DNA from: Carnobacterium gallinarum DSM 4847
GTDB lineage: Bacteria > Bacillota > Bacilli > Lactobacillales > Carnobacteriaceae
Assembly (NCBI RefSeq): GCF_000744375.1
Contig: NZ_JQLU01000005.1
Span: 434,001-498,000 of the forward strand
Length of the DNA: 64,000 bases
Reading direction: 5' to 3'
The position numbers and the translations under genes were made by a program. The notes beneath the pieces are model-generated. The model searched no databases. It had not been told where the DNA came from and saw only the letters and a list, made by a program, of their open reading frames with translations. Below are positions 27,626-37,507 of this stretch, one piece after another; position 1 is the first letter of the stretch; each line of letters opens with the position of its first letter.

Positions 27626-30211
27626 TTATTTTTTCCGTTTATTCTTCTTCCATCCATTATAACTAACTAGACCAATTAACCAAAAAACACATATATAGCT
27701 TACCCACGTTCCAATTTTAAAACCTTCAGGATAATAAGTTAATGAAATCGTATGTGTACCTTTATCCAGTGGAACTCCTATAAAATCACCTAAAACTTTT
27801 TTCAGAGCAACTGGTTTTCCATCAACTTCAGCCTTCCACTTCGTATCATGAGGAATCGAAACAAATAACACATCTTGATTTTTTTCAACTTGAACCTCAC
27901 CTTGAATATTGCTTTCACTCCAACTAGATACCGCTAAACGAGTCTGTTGCAGTCTATTCGTCACTTCACGATAGACTGTATCATCCAGTGTTTGAATATT
28001 TTCTGATTCAACGATAACCTCTCGTTGACTTTTTATTTCAAGATAAAATTGTTTTCCGGCACTAAACTCACCAAGATTAATTAACGCTTGATTTGTCACC
28101 GCGACTTGTGGACTAATTTCTTTTCCATCAACGTACAGACGAATTGTTTGAAACTTTATCTTAGGTAAATACAGGTACGTCGGACCAGTTGTTTTAACTG
28201 TAACCATATAAGCATTAGTTGCAACACTTTGCGTAACATCCGTAGACTGGAATAACTTCTTTTGAGAACCAATAATACTTCCAACTAATCTATTCTGATT
28301 ATCAAAAGGTCGCTCCTCTTTTAATTTTATTTCACTAAATTCTGATGGAACCATATACCCAATACTCGTCTCCATTTCTGGATGAAGAGGCAGAATCTGA
28401 CCAAACTCACTTTTAGCAATTGCTAACTCTGTTCCTTTAGCTTGATAACTTCCTAAAACGTAACGAGTATTAAACAAATAATCCAAAAACGGCGTTTGAC
28501 CAACATCACTAATTCGACGTTCATTCTTACTGAATAGTCCTAGTTTCCATAAACTATCTCGTAAATCTTCATTTAAGGTAGAACTATAATATGGGATACT
28601 ATGATAATTGTAAAGAAAACTTTCATTATATCCATTATCTACACCCTTGATTGTATTTTTAATTCTATAAAGTCCCTGATCTTTTTCATCCATTTCATTT
28701 AACAACTGTGTGTAATTTTTCATATCTACTTGGAAACGCGTATTATCTGCTAATGGCGTATCAGCTAACATTTGGTGAAAATTATAACCAATCTCTAACG
28801 TAACCGTAGCAAATAATAACAACATAATCATTTTAGAAGATTTACCCCAGATTAATAATATAGAAGTTAAAATAATTGCCCCAGCAGAAACCCAGAATAA
28901 ATAAGGCTGTAACGGAATAGCTGATTGAGACTGTATAAATTGGCTTAGCTTACTATTTTTTATAAGCCAAGGTACAATTAACCAACTATATACATAACCA
29001 ATTGCCAGTAAACCAATCAAGGTTCCACTTATTTTTAGAATGAGTCTTTCCGATAGCTCAGAACGTTTCTGCCAGCTAGAATAACCTAATAAAATTAAGA
29101 AAAAGCTGAACATATAGGCATTACGATAAGGAAAACCAGCAGTTAACTGGAACATATGCCACACCGTATTAAAACTCTGCAACCAAAAACTTAGAAACAG
29201 CACAGCTAACATTGAAAAACTCAACCACTTTTCTTTCTTTGAAATTGATCCAATAAAGAAATAACTAACAGCCAGTAATAAAAACAAGCTACCAATAAAA
29301 ATTGTCGGTAAATGGTCTAAACGACTAGTAAAATCAGTATTTTCAATTCCTAATTGTAAGAAAAAATCAAGTCCAAATGTAGGAAATGGTAAGAAAATTT
29401 TCCAATCAACAGCAGATTTACCTGTTTGAAGCATTCCCAATAAAGCGGGAATTAAAATAAAACTAGTTAAGCCTGCACCAATAATCGAGTACGTAATAAA
29501 GCTCAACCATTTTTTCATTGTTTGTTGAAAATAGTCTTTCAGATTTTTAAATTCAGTCTGTCTCATTGTCCAATAAATAAAATAGCTTAACGCAAACAAA
29601 CACGTCATGTAACCTAAATAATAATTGCTGACAATCACTGCAAATAAACTAAAACAATAAAACAGTTTTTTATTTCTATCCACTAGATATTGAATACTTA
29701 GCGCAACAATCGGCAACCATATCAGGGCATCTAACCACATAATATTATAAAGATAAATACCTACAAATCCACAAAATGCATAACCTAATGCAAAAAACAA
29801 TTGAGCTACTTCTACTTTTTGATAGGTTCGGCTTAGATAAAAAACTAAGCTCCATGAAATAAAACAAATCTTCAGCATAATCACAAGTGTCACCGCTGTA
29901 GCCAAATAGATTTTAGGCGTTACTAAAAAAATCAGATTAAAGGGGCTCATCAAATAATAGGCGGCTAATGGCAGAAAATCATCTCCCATGCCACTTGAGA
30001 ATGAATACAACGGACTACCATTACCAAGCACCATTTCTTTAAAATAAGAAAAAAAGGGAACATACTGTGTTCCAAGATCACTCACTAATAAATTGGATTT
30101 TCCAAAGGGCGCCACTCCCATGCTTACAAAAACCGGAATCAAAATAAGTAATGGTAGTAGCAAACTAGCTAGTTGAAAAAGGAATCGTTTTTGTTTCATT
30201 TTTTTCTGCAT
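27626..30211 (-). CDS. yfhO: YfhO family membrane protein
   Basis: An 861-residue polytopic membrane protein with about 12-13 helices over the first 480 residues, a large extracellular domain (about 485-835) and a last helix near the C-terminus ending in a lysine/arginine-rich tail. It matches the YfhO family in length (Bacillus YfhO is about 861) and layout (DLGTQYVPFFSYFKE, PFNLIFLV). YfhO proteins have been implicated in glycosylating lipoteichoic acid in Bacillus and Listeria. I prefer the ATG at 30211, 8 bp after GAGG; a TTG lies just before it. Confidence 0.88.
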   Translation of the reverse strand: MQKKMKQKRFLFQLASLLLPLLILIPVFVSMGVAPFGKSNLLVSDLGTQYVPFFSYFKEMVLGNGSPLYSFSSGMGDDFLPLAAYYLMSPFNLIFLVTPKIYLATAVTLVIMLKICFISWSLVFYLSRTYQKVEVAQLFFALGYAFCGFVGIYLYNIMWLDALIWLPIVALSIQYLVDRNKKLFYCFSLFAVIVSNYYLGYMTCLFALSYFIYWTMRQTEFKNLKDYFQQTMKKWLSFITYSIIGAGLTSFILIPALLGMLQTGKSAVDWKIFLPFPTFGLDFFLQLGIENTDFTSRLDHLPTIFIGSLFLLLAVSYFFIGSISKKEKWLSFSMLAVLFLSFWLQSFNTVWHMFQLTAGFPYRNAYMFSFFLILLGYSSWQKRSELSERLILKISGTLIGLLAIGYVYSWLIVPWLIKNSKLSQFIQSQSAIPLQPYLFWVSAGAIILTSILLIWGKSSKMIMLLLFATVTLEIGYNFHQMLADTPLADNTRFQVDMKNYTQLLNEMDEKDQGLYRIKNTIKGVDNGYNESFLYNYHSIPYYSSTLNEDLRDSLWKLGLFSKNERRISDVGQTPFLDYLFNTRYVLGSYQAKGTELAIAKSEFGQILPLHPEMETSIGYMVPSEFSEIKLKEERPFDNQNRLVGSIIGSQKKLFQSTDVTQSVATNAYMVTVKTTGPTYLYLPKIKFQTIRLYVDGKEISPQVAVTNQALINLGEFSAGKQFYLEIKSQREVIVESENIQTLDDTVYREVTNRLQQTRLAVSSWSESNIQGEVQVEKNQDVLFVSIPHDTKWKAEVDGKPVALKKVLGDFIGVPLDKGTHTISLTYYPEGFKIGTWVSYICVFWLIGLVSYNGWKKNKRKK

Positions 30212-30400
30212 CAAAAAACCTCAATTTCTAATAATAATTTACTTTTTTATGTAAACTTCACTACATATCACCTCTGTCACAAAAGGTGCCTCAGTTGTTT
30301 AGTATACCATCCAGATATTATAAATTCCTAAAGATATCTATTGAGAATACCATTAAGTTGATTAAATCAACTTTCTTCCTATATATTTTGGCAACAAAAA

Positions 30401-30432
30401 AAGTGCCTACGATAACGATATCGTAAACACTT
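30401..30432 (-). terminator. Terminator of the tRNA-5S cluster
   Basis: Stem AAGTG-TACGATA with its complement (interrupted by a 2-nt internal loop), then seven Ts on the minus strand, just after tRNA-Lys. Confidence 0.88.
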
Positions 30433-30436
30433 AGTA

Positions 30437-30509
30437 TGAGTCATGTAGGATTCGAACCTACGACCCTCTGATTAAAAGTCAGATGCTCTACCAACTGAGC
30501 TAATGACTC
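30437..30509 (-). tRNA. tRNA-Lys (anticodon TTT)
   Basis: A 73-nt cloverleaf: acceptor GAGTCAT/ATGACTC, D-arm TTAGCTCAGTTGGTAGAGC, anticodon loop CTTTTAA, T-loop TTCGAAT. No encoded CCA. Last gene of the Tyr-Gln-5S-Lys cluster. Confidence 0.96.
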
Positions 30510-30523
30510 TAAAAAATGTAAAA

Positions 30524-30640
30524 GACGGGCAACGTCCTACTCTCGCAGGGGGAAACCCCCAACTACTCTCGGCGCTAAGAAGCTTAACTGCTGTGTTCGG
30601 CATGGGAACAGGTGTATCCTTCTTGCTATCGCCACCAGAC
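30524..30640 (-). rRNA. rrf: 5S rRNA, isolated copy
   Basis: A 117-nt 5S gene recognised by the conserved block from GATACACCTGTTCCCATGCC through AGTTAAGC to GAGAGTAGGACGTTGCC. It sits between tRNA-Gln and tRNA-Lys with no 16S or 23S on its transcript. Compared with the rrn copy at 42767-42883 I count nine base differences, three of them at the 3' end and one at the third base, which leave the terminal helix with mismatches. Confidence 0.93.
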
Positions 30641-30761
30641 AATATACATTCTTTAGATAAAAAAAGACTTATTTCTATTATAATGTGTTTCAAAGTGCCA
30701 CACTATTACATAGAGGACAAGTTCTCATTACTACATACTTCAAATTAAAAATTTAAAGCAA

Positions 30762-30833
30762 CTGGGCTAGCTGGATTCGAACCAACGCATAACAGAGTCA
30801 AAGTCTGTTGCCTTACCGCTTGGCGATAGCCCA
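30762..30833 (-). tRNA. tRNA-Gln (anticodon TTG)
   Basis: A 72-nt cloverleaf: acceptor TGGGCTA/TAGCCCA, anticodon loop CTTTGAC giving TTG, T-loop TTCGAAT. No encoded CCA. Confidence 0.95.
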
Positions 30834-30837
30834 ATAA

Positions 30838-30921
30838 TGGTGGAGGGGGGCAGATTCGAACTGCCGAACCCGAAGGAGCGGATTTACAGTCCGCCGCGTT
30901 TAGCCACTTCGCTACCCCTCC
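30838..30921 (-). tRNA. tRNA-Tyr (anticodon GTA)
   Basis: Acceptor GGAGGGG/CCCCTCC, long variable arm, anticodon loop CTGTAAA giving GTA, T-loop TTCGAAT. A CCA follows the discriminator base in the DNA (30838-30840), unlike the neighbouring tRNAs. First gene of the cluster. Confidence 0.95.
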
Positions 30922-30965
30922 ATAAAAATGAAAAGTTCGTTAAAATAAATTACTCAACGAAAGCT

Positions 30966-30995
30966 ATTATAACAGGTTTTAAGAAAGTCTGTCAA
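30966..30995 (-). promoter_or_regulatory. Strong promoter of the tRNA-Tyr/Gln/5S/Lys cluster
   Basis: TTGACA (30990-30995), 18-bp spacer, TATAAT (30966-30971) preceded by TGT, i.e. an extended -10. It is 45 bp upstream of tRNA-Tyr, as expected for a stable-RNA promoter. Confidence 0.9.
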
Positions 30996-31128
30996 CACTA
31001 AAAAAATAATTTTAGTTGCTTCTTTTTTAGTGATTTTTTTCAACAACTTCATTAGTATAATATAGAATTTGTAAATTCGCAACCATTATTTTAAGAATTT
31101 TTATTTTTAATTTAAAATCCAAAAAAAA

Positions 31129-31153
31129 CCTACCAGATTTGTACTCTGATAGG
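31129..31153 (-). terminator. Terminator of the giant membrane protein gene
   Basis: Stem CCTACCAGA/TCTGATAGG with one G-T pair on the transcript, then TTTTTTTT on the minus strand, 31 bp past the stop codon. Confidence 0.8.
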
Positions 31154-31183
31154 CTTTTATCTTAAAACATTTCATTCAGTCTA

Positions 31184-34100
31184 CTAATTCCAGTTTACAA
31201 AATAGCTCACTAATTTTTTGATTAATGTCGGAGCCCCTTGTTCTTTTCTACGATTTCGCCATTCTGCACTACTAGCAACAATAATTAACAGCATTCCACC
31301 CAAAATCAGATACATCCACCAAGGAATAGTACTCCAAAATCGTCGTTGATTATACGCTAAGCTCAGTAGTATTCCAACACTGCCGCTAATGAAGTAAGAT
31401 TTATATTTGAACATAAACCCTCCAATTACATACATCAAGGCTATAATCGAAAACGTCAATTGCTGAACTAACCCTCCTGTAACTAAAGCTTCTATCATTA
31501 AAATCACTAAACCAAATGCCACTACCCCAAACTCAACAAACAGATACTTGTCGATTACCTGCCATACTTTACGTAATAAAATACTGACTAAAAGAAGCGC
31601 AATCGTTACTTTTATAGATAGGATAGCAGATGAATACAACATTTCTTGCCAATTACCTACACACCAATAAGCTAAATCTGCTAAACTTACATAAAAAATC
31701 GTCTGTAAGAAAGATTTTTCCTTTTCCCCTGTTTCAAATTTGAAAAATGCTACTAGATATAACAGCAAATACAGAATCAAACCTGCTTCAAAATAAGGCT
31801 GACTTTCATTAGCCACTAACAGTCTTAAAAATAAATAACCAACACCGGTTAAAATCAGCGAAGTATCAATCTTCAGTGGTTGAATAACTAACAACGGCTG
31901 GCGTTTTACATAACTAATCATACTTCTAACTACAATAATCAGTAATAAAATACCAAAGTATCCGTAAAAGAATAAAGTTTGTAGTTCCCATGCAACCAGA
32001 CAAAAAATTCCAATCCACAGTAAATTATCCACATTTCCTTTTAAATACGCTTTTAGATAAATCGTGATTATCACCCATGCAACTAGACTCATCATGACTT
32101 GTAACCACTCAATGGCACTATAACTCAAAGGAATATTTACAACTAATGCAATACAGCTCATTATAAACCCAATTGGTTCAATAATTTTTTGTCCTTTTTT
32201 AAATTTCCAATAACTAACCACTAATCCAGCCGCCAAGAACCAAATGATAAGCCCACTAGTAAGCCAAACTAACTCAAATACCTGACTTAGACTAATGAAA
32301 AAGAAATAACATAAAACTAGCAATAGTCCTAAATATCCCTGTTTGTTGCGCAATTTCCCAGTCAGTTTAATTGATATTCCGTAAATAAACATCGGCAAAC
32401 AAAAGACTACTGGATTTGCTAATAAATCCCCGACATATAAAGCAATTACAAGGCTAATAACAAATAAAAAGTGAGACATACAACGACTATACCGTTTTAA
32501 ATAATAAATTACTTCTACTTCTTTTTTCATTAAATAACTAGCAAAAAAGAATACACTAGCTAGCACCTCTAAATAGATAATTTGAACAAAACTTGAAGCA
32601 TCAATTAGATAAAGTGGATAAACAAAAGTTAATGTAGCAAATAAAAGGCCACCTAAACTTCTAAATTTAAGTTGAATCTGATCTCTTAATAGATAACAAA
32701 AATAAACACCATATCCAAGAACGAAAAGTCCAAACCAATTAGCTGTTTGTGCTACAACTTGATTTAAAAGAACTAAACCACTCATTAGATAGAAACCACT
32801 CGCTACCAATTGGCTCGTCTTCACTAAATCTTTTTGTTTGACCAAATTCATCATCATGCTAAATAGTAAAATAACCAAACTTACTGCAACATAAGCCCAG
32901 GCCTGCTCTTGATAAAGAAACAATACTGGTCCACAAACAATTCCTAACCCCACTGACACACACCAAGCCATCACCTTTTGAGGAATGAGCTGAATGCGTA
33001 GTTTTGTCATTAAAAAGAGCAACCAAATCATTCCTAACCAGAAACTTTGTTCAAAAGCTGACATCTTCATAAAAATTGTATTACTTGCAAGTTGAAAAAC
33101 AATCCAACTTGTAATACCTAAAGTTAACCAATTAGGCTGTAATCTTTTGATAACGAAGACAAGACTATATCCTAAGAGACTAACAATACACATCAGATAA
33201 GCAATCGTTTGTCGTGGAAATTCCATCAAGCTAAACATTGATCCACTGACTAAATAACTCATTAAAATCAAAAGACTAAAAGTTAAAATATTCTTTTTAA
33301 AAAGAAACATCTGGTACATTCCCGATAACAGAACAAAGAGTGCTATCCCCAATGAAATCCGCTCCACAGGGCTACCAATAGTTACTCCTTGGCTAGTTAA
33401 CAAAATCCAACTCCCTATCACTAGTAGCACGAATAAGTTAACTAAATAAGAAAAAATCATTTGTCGACGAATAAAAAGATCCGGAATCTTTTCTAATAGT
33501 TTTAACTTCGTTAACCAGCTAAATGCTACAACCAACATACTTGCTAGCAAAACCAAAAAACTATCTGAAATAGTCGCATTTAAAAACAGAATAGATACAA
33601 TTCCAAGATACATCAACACATTTCCTATTATCTGAAAAACTAATCCGAATCTTATCCGTTGAATCCCACAAATAAACCAAAGTATGCTAAATACGAAATA
33701 AGCTACTATGGAACTAATACTTACATTAAAGCTAGCCAACAACCAAAAACTACTGCAAATAATAACTAAAACTTGATAATTACTCCATTCATTTTCAAAA
33801 AATCGTATCACTGTTTTCCCTTTAAAATAACTGTTACTAACTATCAGCCCCATTATTAAAAAACCTAGAACTGCAATAGCCATTTGAGATGTTCCTGTAA
33901 GCATTATCGCCAGAAATACCTGTGTTAAATAAAATAATCCTAACGATAACCATCTGAAAATTTTTGACTGATAGACTTTCGCTACCCAATAATATAACAA
34001 AGTAAAACTACTACAAACAAGAAATCCCAATACATTTCGTCCATCTCCAGTTAAAGAAAGATAGGAACCAAATAATTGATAATACGCTCCACTAATAACG

Positions 34101-34681
34101 GTAATTGGTAAAAATAGAAAAGCTAACGAAACAAATGCAAAACTTGTTTGTTTAATTTTTAATTTATGGGCAACAAATCCCATTCCTCCAAACAATCCTG
34201 AGATAGATAAAATCAACGTAACTTTCATGAATGAGCCTAATATAAACCAACTGGTTGTTGCCAATACTAATCCACCTAATAATAACAGCACAACACCTAA
34301 CGTAAGAATTAATGAAAGATTATGCTCCCGTCGTTCCACAGAAGTTCTCACCGCTGGTTTCTTTAAAATAGATGGAACCGGTGTTTCTTTTGCTAGAATT
34401 GGTTCTACCTCATCTTTTCTTGGTTCCCGATTGGAGTTTTTAGATTTTCCAACTAAACTATTGATAAACTCACGTCGCTCTAGTTCTTTCTGTTGATTCT
34501 TCTCAAAATCACTCAATTCATTTTTGGGTGCAGCAGCCTTTAACTTAAGCTCCTCATCACAATCCATTAAATAATATCGATAAGCATTTTTGACTTCATC
34601 AATTGAGTTTTCATCAAGATACTGACCTTTTCTCAGTTGTTCTAGCTCTTCTAAAAAAAATTTTTTTCGTTCACTATCCAA
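31184..34681 (-). CDS. Giant polytopic membrane protein of unknown function
   Basis: A 1165-residue protein. The first 115 residues are hydrophilic and charged, with a probable helical segment near 1-35 and a basic linker (about 75-115). The remaining 1050 residues are almost continuous hydrophobic helices, by eye more than 30 transmembrane segments, ending in a basic tail. I see no catalytic motif, ATPase or known transporter signature. It resembles the very large multi-pass proteins, DUF2157-like in general appearance, found in Gram-positive bacteria. It is a single gene with its own terminator, next to tRNA genes. Confidence 0.8.
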   Translation of the reverse strand: MDSERKKFFLEELEQLRKGQYLDENSIDEVKNAYRYYLMDCDEELKLKAAAPKNELSDFEKNQQKELERREFINSLVGKSKNSNREPRKDEVEPILAKETPVPSILKKPAVRTSVERREHNLSLILTLGVVLLLLGGLVLATTSWFILGSFMKVTLILSISGLFGGMGFVAHKLKIKQTSFAFVSLAFLFLPITVISGAYYQLFGSYLSLTGDGRNVLGFLVCSSFTLLYYWVAKVYQSKIFRWLSLGLFYLTQVFLAIMLTGTSQMAIAVLGFLIMGLIVSNSYFKGKTVIRFFENEWSNYQVLVIICSSFWLLASFNVSISSIVAYFVFSILWFICGIQRIRFGLVFQIIGNVLMYLGIVSILFLNATISDSFLVLLASMLVVAFSWLTKLKLLEKIPDLFIRRQMIFSYLVNLFVLLVIGSWILLTSQGVTIGSPVERISLGIALFVLLSGMYQMFLFKKNILTFSLLILMSYLVSGSMFSLMEFPRQTIAYLMCIVSLLGYSLVFVIKRLQPNWLTLGITSWIVFQLASNTIFMKMSAFEQSFWLGMIWLLFLMTKLRIQLIPQKVMAWCVSVGLGIVCGPVLFLYQEQAWAYVAVSLVILLFSMMMNLVKQKDLVKTSQLVASGFYLMSGLVLLNQVVAQTANWFGLFVLGYGVYFCYLLRDQIQLKFRSLGGLLFATLTFVYPLYLIDASSFVQIIYLEVLASVFFFASYLMKKEVEVIYYLKRYSRCMSHFLFVISLVIALYVGDLLANPVVFCLPMFIYGISIKLTGKLRNKQGYLGLLLVLCYFFFISLSQVFELVWLTSGLIIWFLAAGLVVSYWKFKKGQKIIEPIGFIMSCIALVVNIPLSYSAIEWLQVMMSLVAWVIITIYLKAYLKGNVDNLLWIGIFCLVAWELQTLFFYGYFGILLLIIVVRSMISYVKRQPLLVIQPLKIDTSLILTGVGYLFLRLLVANESQPYFEAGLILYLLLYLVAFFKFETGEKEKSFLQTIFYVSLADLAYWCVGNWQEMLYSSAILSIKVTIALLLVSILLRKVWQVIDKYLFVEFGVVAFGLVILMIEALVTGGLVQQLTFSIIALMYVIGGFMFKYKSYFISGSVGILLSLAYNQRRFWSTIPWWMYLILGGMLLIIVASSAEWRNRRKEQGAPTLIKKLVSYFVNWN

Positions 34682-34775
34682 AGAATCAACTCCTTTTTTT
34701 AACTTGAATTTCCTTAGTAAAAAGCAACTCTATTAAAATAATAACTTATTTAACTTAATTATGCTATACCAAAAA

Positions 34776-34814
34776 AAAGAAAAAACTCTATATAAAAATA
34801 AGAATTTTTTCTTT
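34776..34814 (-). terminator. Imperfect terminator of the M20 hydrolase gene
   Basis: A/T-rich stem AAAGAAAAAACTCT/AGAATTTTTTCTTT with a mismatch, T-run on the minus strand, 23 bp past the stop codon. Confidence 0.6.
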
Positions 34815-34836
34815 CTATTACAAAATTAAATGAATA

Positions 34837-36000
34837 CTACTTCATTAATAAATCTTTAATTAGTTGCACTTCCATTTTGGCACCAATCGCTAACGAACCT
34901 TCATTAATTTTAAACTTAGGATGGTGATTCATATAACCACATCCCTCTTCTACCGTACCACCACCAACAACAAAGAACGATCCTGGTACAACATCTGTAT
35001 AAGCTGAAAAATCTTCGCCACCCATCATTCTCGGTGGAGTCATAATCGCCGCTTCACCAACCACCTTCATTGCAGCCTCACGGACCATCTCAGTTGCTGC
35101 CTCATCATTAATCACAGCACTGTAGCCTAATAGATAATTCAGTTCATAGGTTGCTCCATACATCTTGGTAATATGGTCAATCATCTCCTCGATACGTTGC
35201 TTAATATACAAACGTGTCTTAGGATCATTCGTCCGAACAGTTCCTTGGATTCTTGCCGTATCTGGAATGACATTCGCACTGCCGCCACTTGTAAATTCAC
35301 CAATTGAAATAACTGCACTATCCAAAGCTGCAATATTTCTTGATACAATGTGATTTAGATTTGTCACAATTTCAGCCCCAATTAAAATCGGATCTACCGC
35401 TAATTCTGGCGTTGATCCATGAGAACCGACACCTTGAATCGTCAATTCAAATATATCAGATGCCGCAGTCAATGATCCTGAACGCACGCCAACTACTCCA
35501 ACAGGAATCATTGGAAAAATATGAATTCCAAAAACCAAATCAACGTCTTCCATTACTCCGGCTTCGACTAAAAACTTCGCTCCACCAGGTGGTACTTCTT
35601 CCGCTGGTTGAAAAATGAATTTCACAGTTCCAGCAATCTGCTCCTGCATACCCGTTAAAACCTTACAAGCACCCAGTAACATAGCTGTATGAGTATCATG
35701 ACCACAAGCATGCATTACACCCGGATTCTTAGATGGAAAGGCAACATCTGCTTCTTCTGTAATTGGCAATGCATCAATATCAGCTCTCAACGCCACTGTC
35801 TTCCCTGGCTTCGCTCCTTTCAAAATAGCTACAACACTATTCTCAATCGGTGTTGATAGCTCTAAATTAGGAAACGTGCTTAAAAGATCGTAAATATATC
35901 TTGCTGTTTCAACTTCATGAAAAGACAACTCAGGATTTTCATGTAAATGCCTTCTCCACTTCACCATATCTTCTACCGGTACCGTTACATGTTCTGTCAT
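34837..36000 (-). CDS. M20 family amidohydrolase (N-acyl amino acid / hippurate type)
   Basis: A 387-residue metallopeptidase-like hydrolase of the M20D type. Diagnostic segments are HENPELSFHE (about 16-25), the metal motif MHACGHDTHTAMLLG (about 97-111), PAEEVPPGGAKFL (about 135) and MGGEDFSAY (about 330). Relatives remove acyl groups from amino acids (hippurate hydrolase, aminoacylase, N-acetyl-diaminopimelate deacetylase). It follows an MFS transporter by 22 bp, suggesting import and hydrolysis of one acylated substrate, which I cannot identify. Confidence 0.88.
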   Translation of the reverse strand: MTEHVTVPVEDMVKWRRHLHENPELSFHEVETARYIYDLLSTFPNLELSTPIENSVVAILKGAKPGKTVALRADIDALPITEEADVAFPSKNPGVMHACGHDTHTAMLLGACKVLTGMQEQIAGTVKFIFQPAEEVPPGGAKFLVEAGVMEDVDLVFGIHIFPMIPVGVVGVRSGSLTAASDIFELTIQGVGSHGSTPELAVDPILIGAEIVTNLNHIVSRNIAALDSAVISIGEFTSGGSANVIPDTARIQGTVRTNDPKTRLYIKQRIEEMIDHITKMYGATYELNYLLGYSAVINDEAATEMVREAAMKVVGEAAIMTPPRMMGGEDFSAYTDVVPGSFFVVGGGTVEEGCGYMNHHPKFKINEGSLAIGAKMEVQLIKDLLMK

Positions 36001-36022
36001 TTAAATCGCTCCTTTAATTCAT

Positions 36023-37222
36023 CTATTTTTTTATTTTTAAAAATAAAATCACAACTCCAGATGCTACTCCCATAACTAAAAAGAATAAAAATGCTGTATA
36101 AAAACTTCCACCAGCAAAACGAACAAGCTCACCAATAGCGATAGGGGCAAATACGCCACCTAAAACACCACCTGTTCCAATTGTCGCATAACTTGGTGAA
36201 AAACGCTCGCCAACAAATAATTTCAAAGGCATACTCATTAATGTAACAAAAGCTACTAACATAGCAAAATTAGCAACACCTAAAAGTAAAATAAGTAATC
36301 CTACAGATTCTAACATATATACACCAATCATTGCTATACCACCAATTAAAGAGAACAGCGCAATAATTTGTTTTTCTTTTCCAGCAAAATATTTTCCAAC
36401 TACGTAACTTCCACCTAACGCACCAACTAAAGCAAAAACACCACTTGCTGAACTAATTGTTCCCGCTTCCGTTAAACTCAATCCTCTTGCAGACGTAAAG
36501 AAAGTTGGCAACCAACTTGTAAAGCCATAAACTAATGAATTGATAAAAAATGCACAAATAGTTAAAATCCAAACACGAGAATCTTTCCAAACCATATTAA
36601 CAGGCATTTTTGTTTTCACTACTACTGTAGTCTCTGAAGTTTTAGCATGCTCCTTTGGTAAAAATAAAACTAAAAACAAAGCAATCGCTAAGGAAAACCC
36701 TGCCATAATATAGTACGCAAAACGCCAGCCTGTATTTTCAATTAATGGTGAAACTAACAGTGGCCCAATAACTCCAGCAATCCCCGAAGAAGCTAACAAA
36801 ATACCTTGAGCAAACGTTCGTTTCTCTAAAGGTAAATTTAATGAAATTTCCTTACTAGCAGAAGCTGGATAACCTGAATGAGCAATTGCCCCAGCCATAA
36901 AACGAATTGCCATAAAATAAAACAATGACATCCCAAAACCAAACAATGTCATGAAGATTGCAATAAATACAATAGAAGAAACCAATATCTTTCGTGAACC
37001 AATCTTATTATTTAACAACCCCATTGGTATTTGCATGAATGTATACCCTAGAAAAAAAGCACTCATTACCAGACCAGTTTGAGATGTTGTTAAATCAAAT
37101 TCTTTTGCAATAGGAACTAAGGCTACACCAATACTTAACTTATCTACATAAATCATGATATACCCCAAAAACAAAGTAAATATCATTAAATTACTCTTAC
37201 TTTCTTTCATTTCCCCTGTCAT
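36023..37222 (-). CDS. MFS transporter (anion:cation symporter type)
   Basis: A 399-residue major facilitator with 12 predicted helices. The loop after helix 2 carries an MFS motif-A-like sequence (GLLNNKIGSRKIL), and helix 1 contains the YVDKLSIGVALVP pattern seen in the anion:cation symporter group, which carries organic acids such as sugar acids. The start at 37222 follows AAGGAG. It forms a two-gene operon with the M20 hydrolase and probably imports its substrate. Confidence 0.87.
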   Translation of the reverse strand: MTGEMKESKSNLMIFTLFLGYIMIYVDKLSIGVALVPIAKEFDLTTSQTGLVMSAFFLGYTFMQIPMGLLNNKIGSRKILVSSIVFIAIFMTLFGFGMSLFYFMAIRFMAGAIAHSGYPASASKEISLNLPLEKRTFAQGILLASSGIAGVIGPLLVSPLIENTGWRFAYYIMAGFSLAIALFLVLFLPKEHAKTSETTVVVKTKMPVNMVWKDSRVWILTICAFFINSLVYGFTSWLPTFFTSARGLSLTEAGTISSASGVFALVGALGGSYVVGKYFAGKEKQIIALFSLIGGIAMIGVYMLESVGLLILLLGVANFAMLVAFVTLMSMPLKLFVGERFSPSYATIGTGGVLGGVFAPIAIGELVRFAGGSFYTAFLFFLVMGVASGVVILFLKIKK

Positions 37223-37443
37223 TCTCTCACTCCTTTTTAATCTATACTATTAAATATACTAATTTAATTAAAAAAAACAACATTATTTTAAGGCTAACAA
37301 ACTTTTATTCATATAAATAGTTGAAAAGAATCTAAATATTTCATTCATGTAACAATAAAAAAATAGAAAACTCTTTAAAAATGGATATTCATTCTTAAAT
37401 CTAATAAAAAAAAACTTTCTGTAATATAAATGTAAAAAAAGAC

Positions 37444-37471
37444 TTGATAAAGTAATCTTAACTGTTATAAT
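37444..37471 (+). promoter_or_regulatory. Promoter of the small secreted protein gene
   Basis: TTGATA, 16-bp spacer, TATAAT with a TGT extension before the -10, 36 bp before the ATG at 37508. The 285-bp gap before it is otherwise AT-rich with no further feature seen. Confidence 0.75.
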
Positions 37472-37507
37472 CGTAATATAGAAACAAATTAAAGGAGTGT
37501 TTTACTC

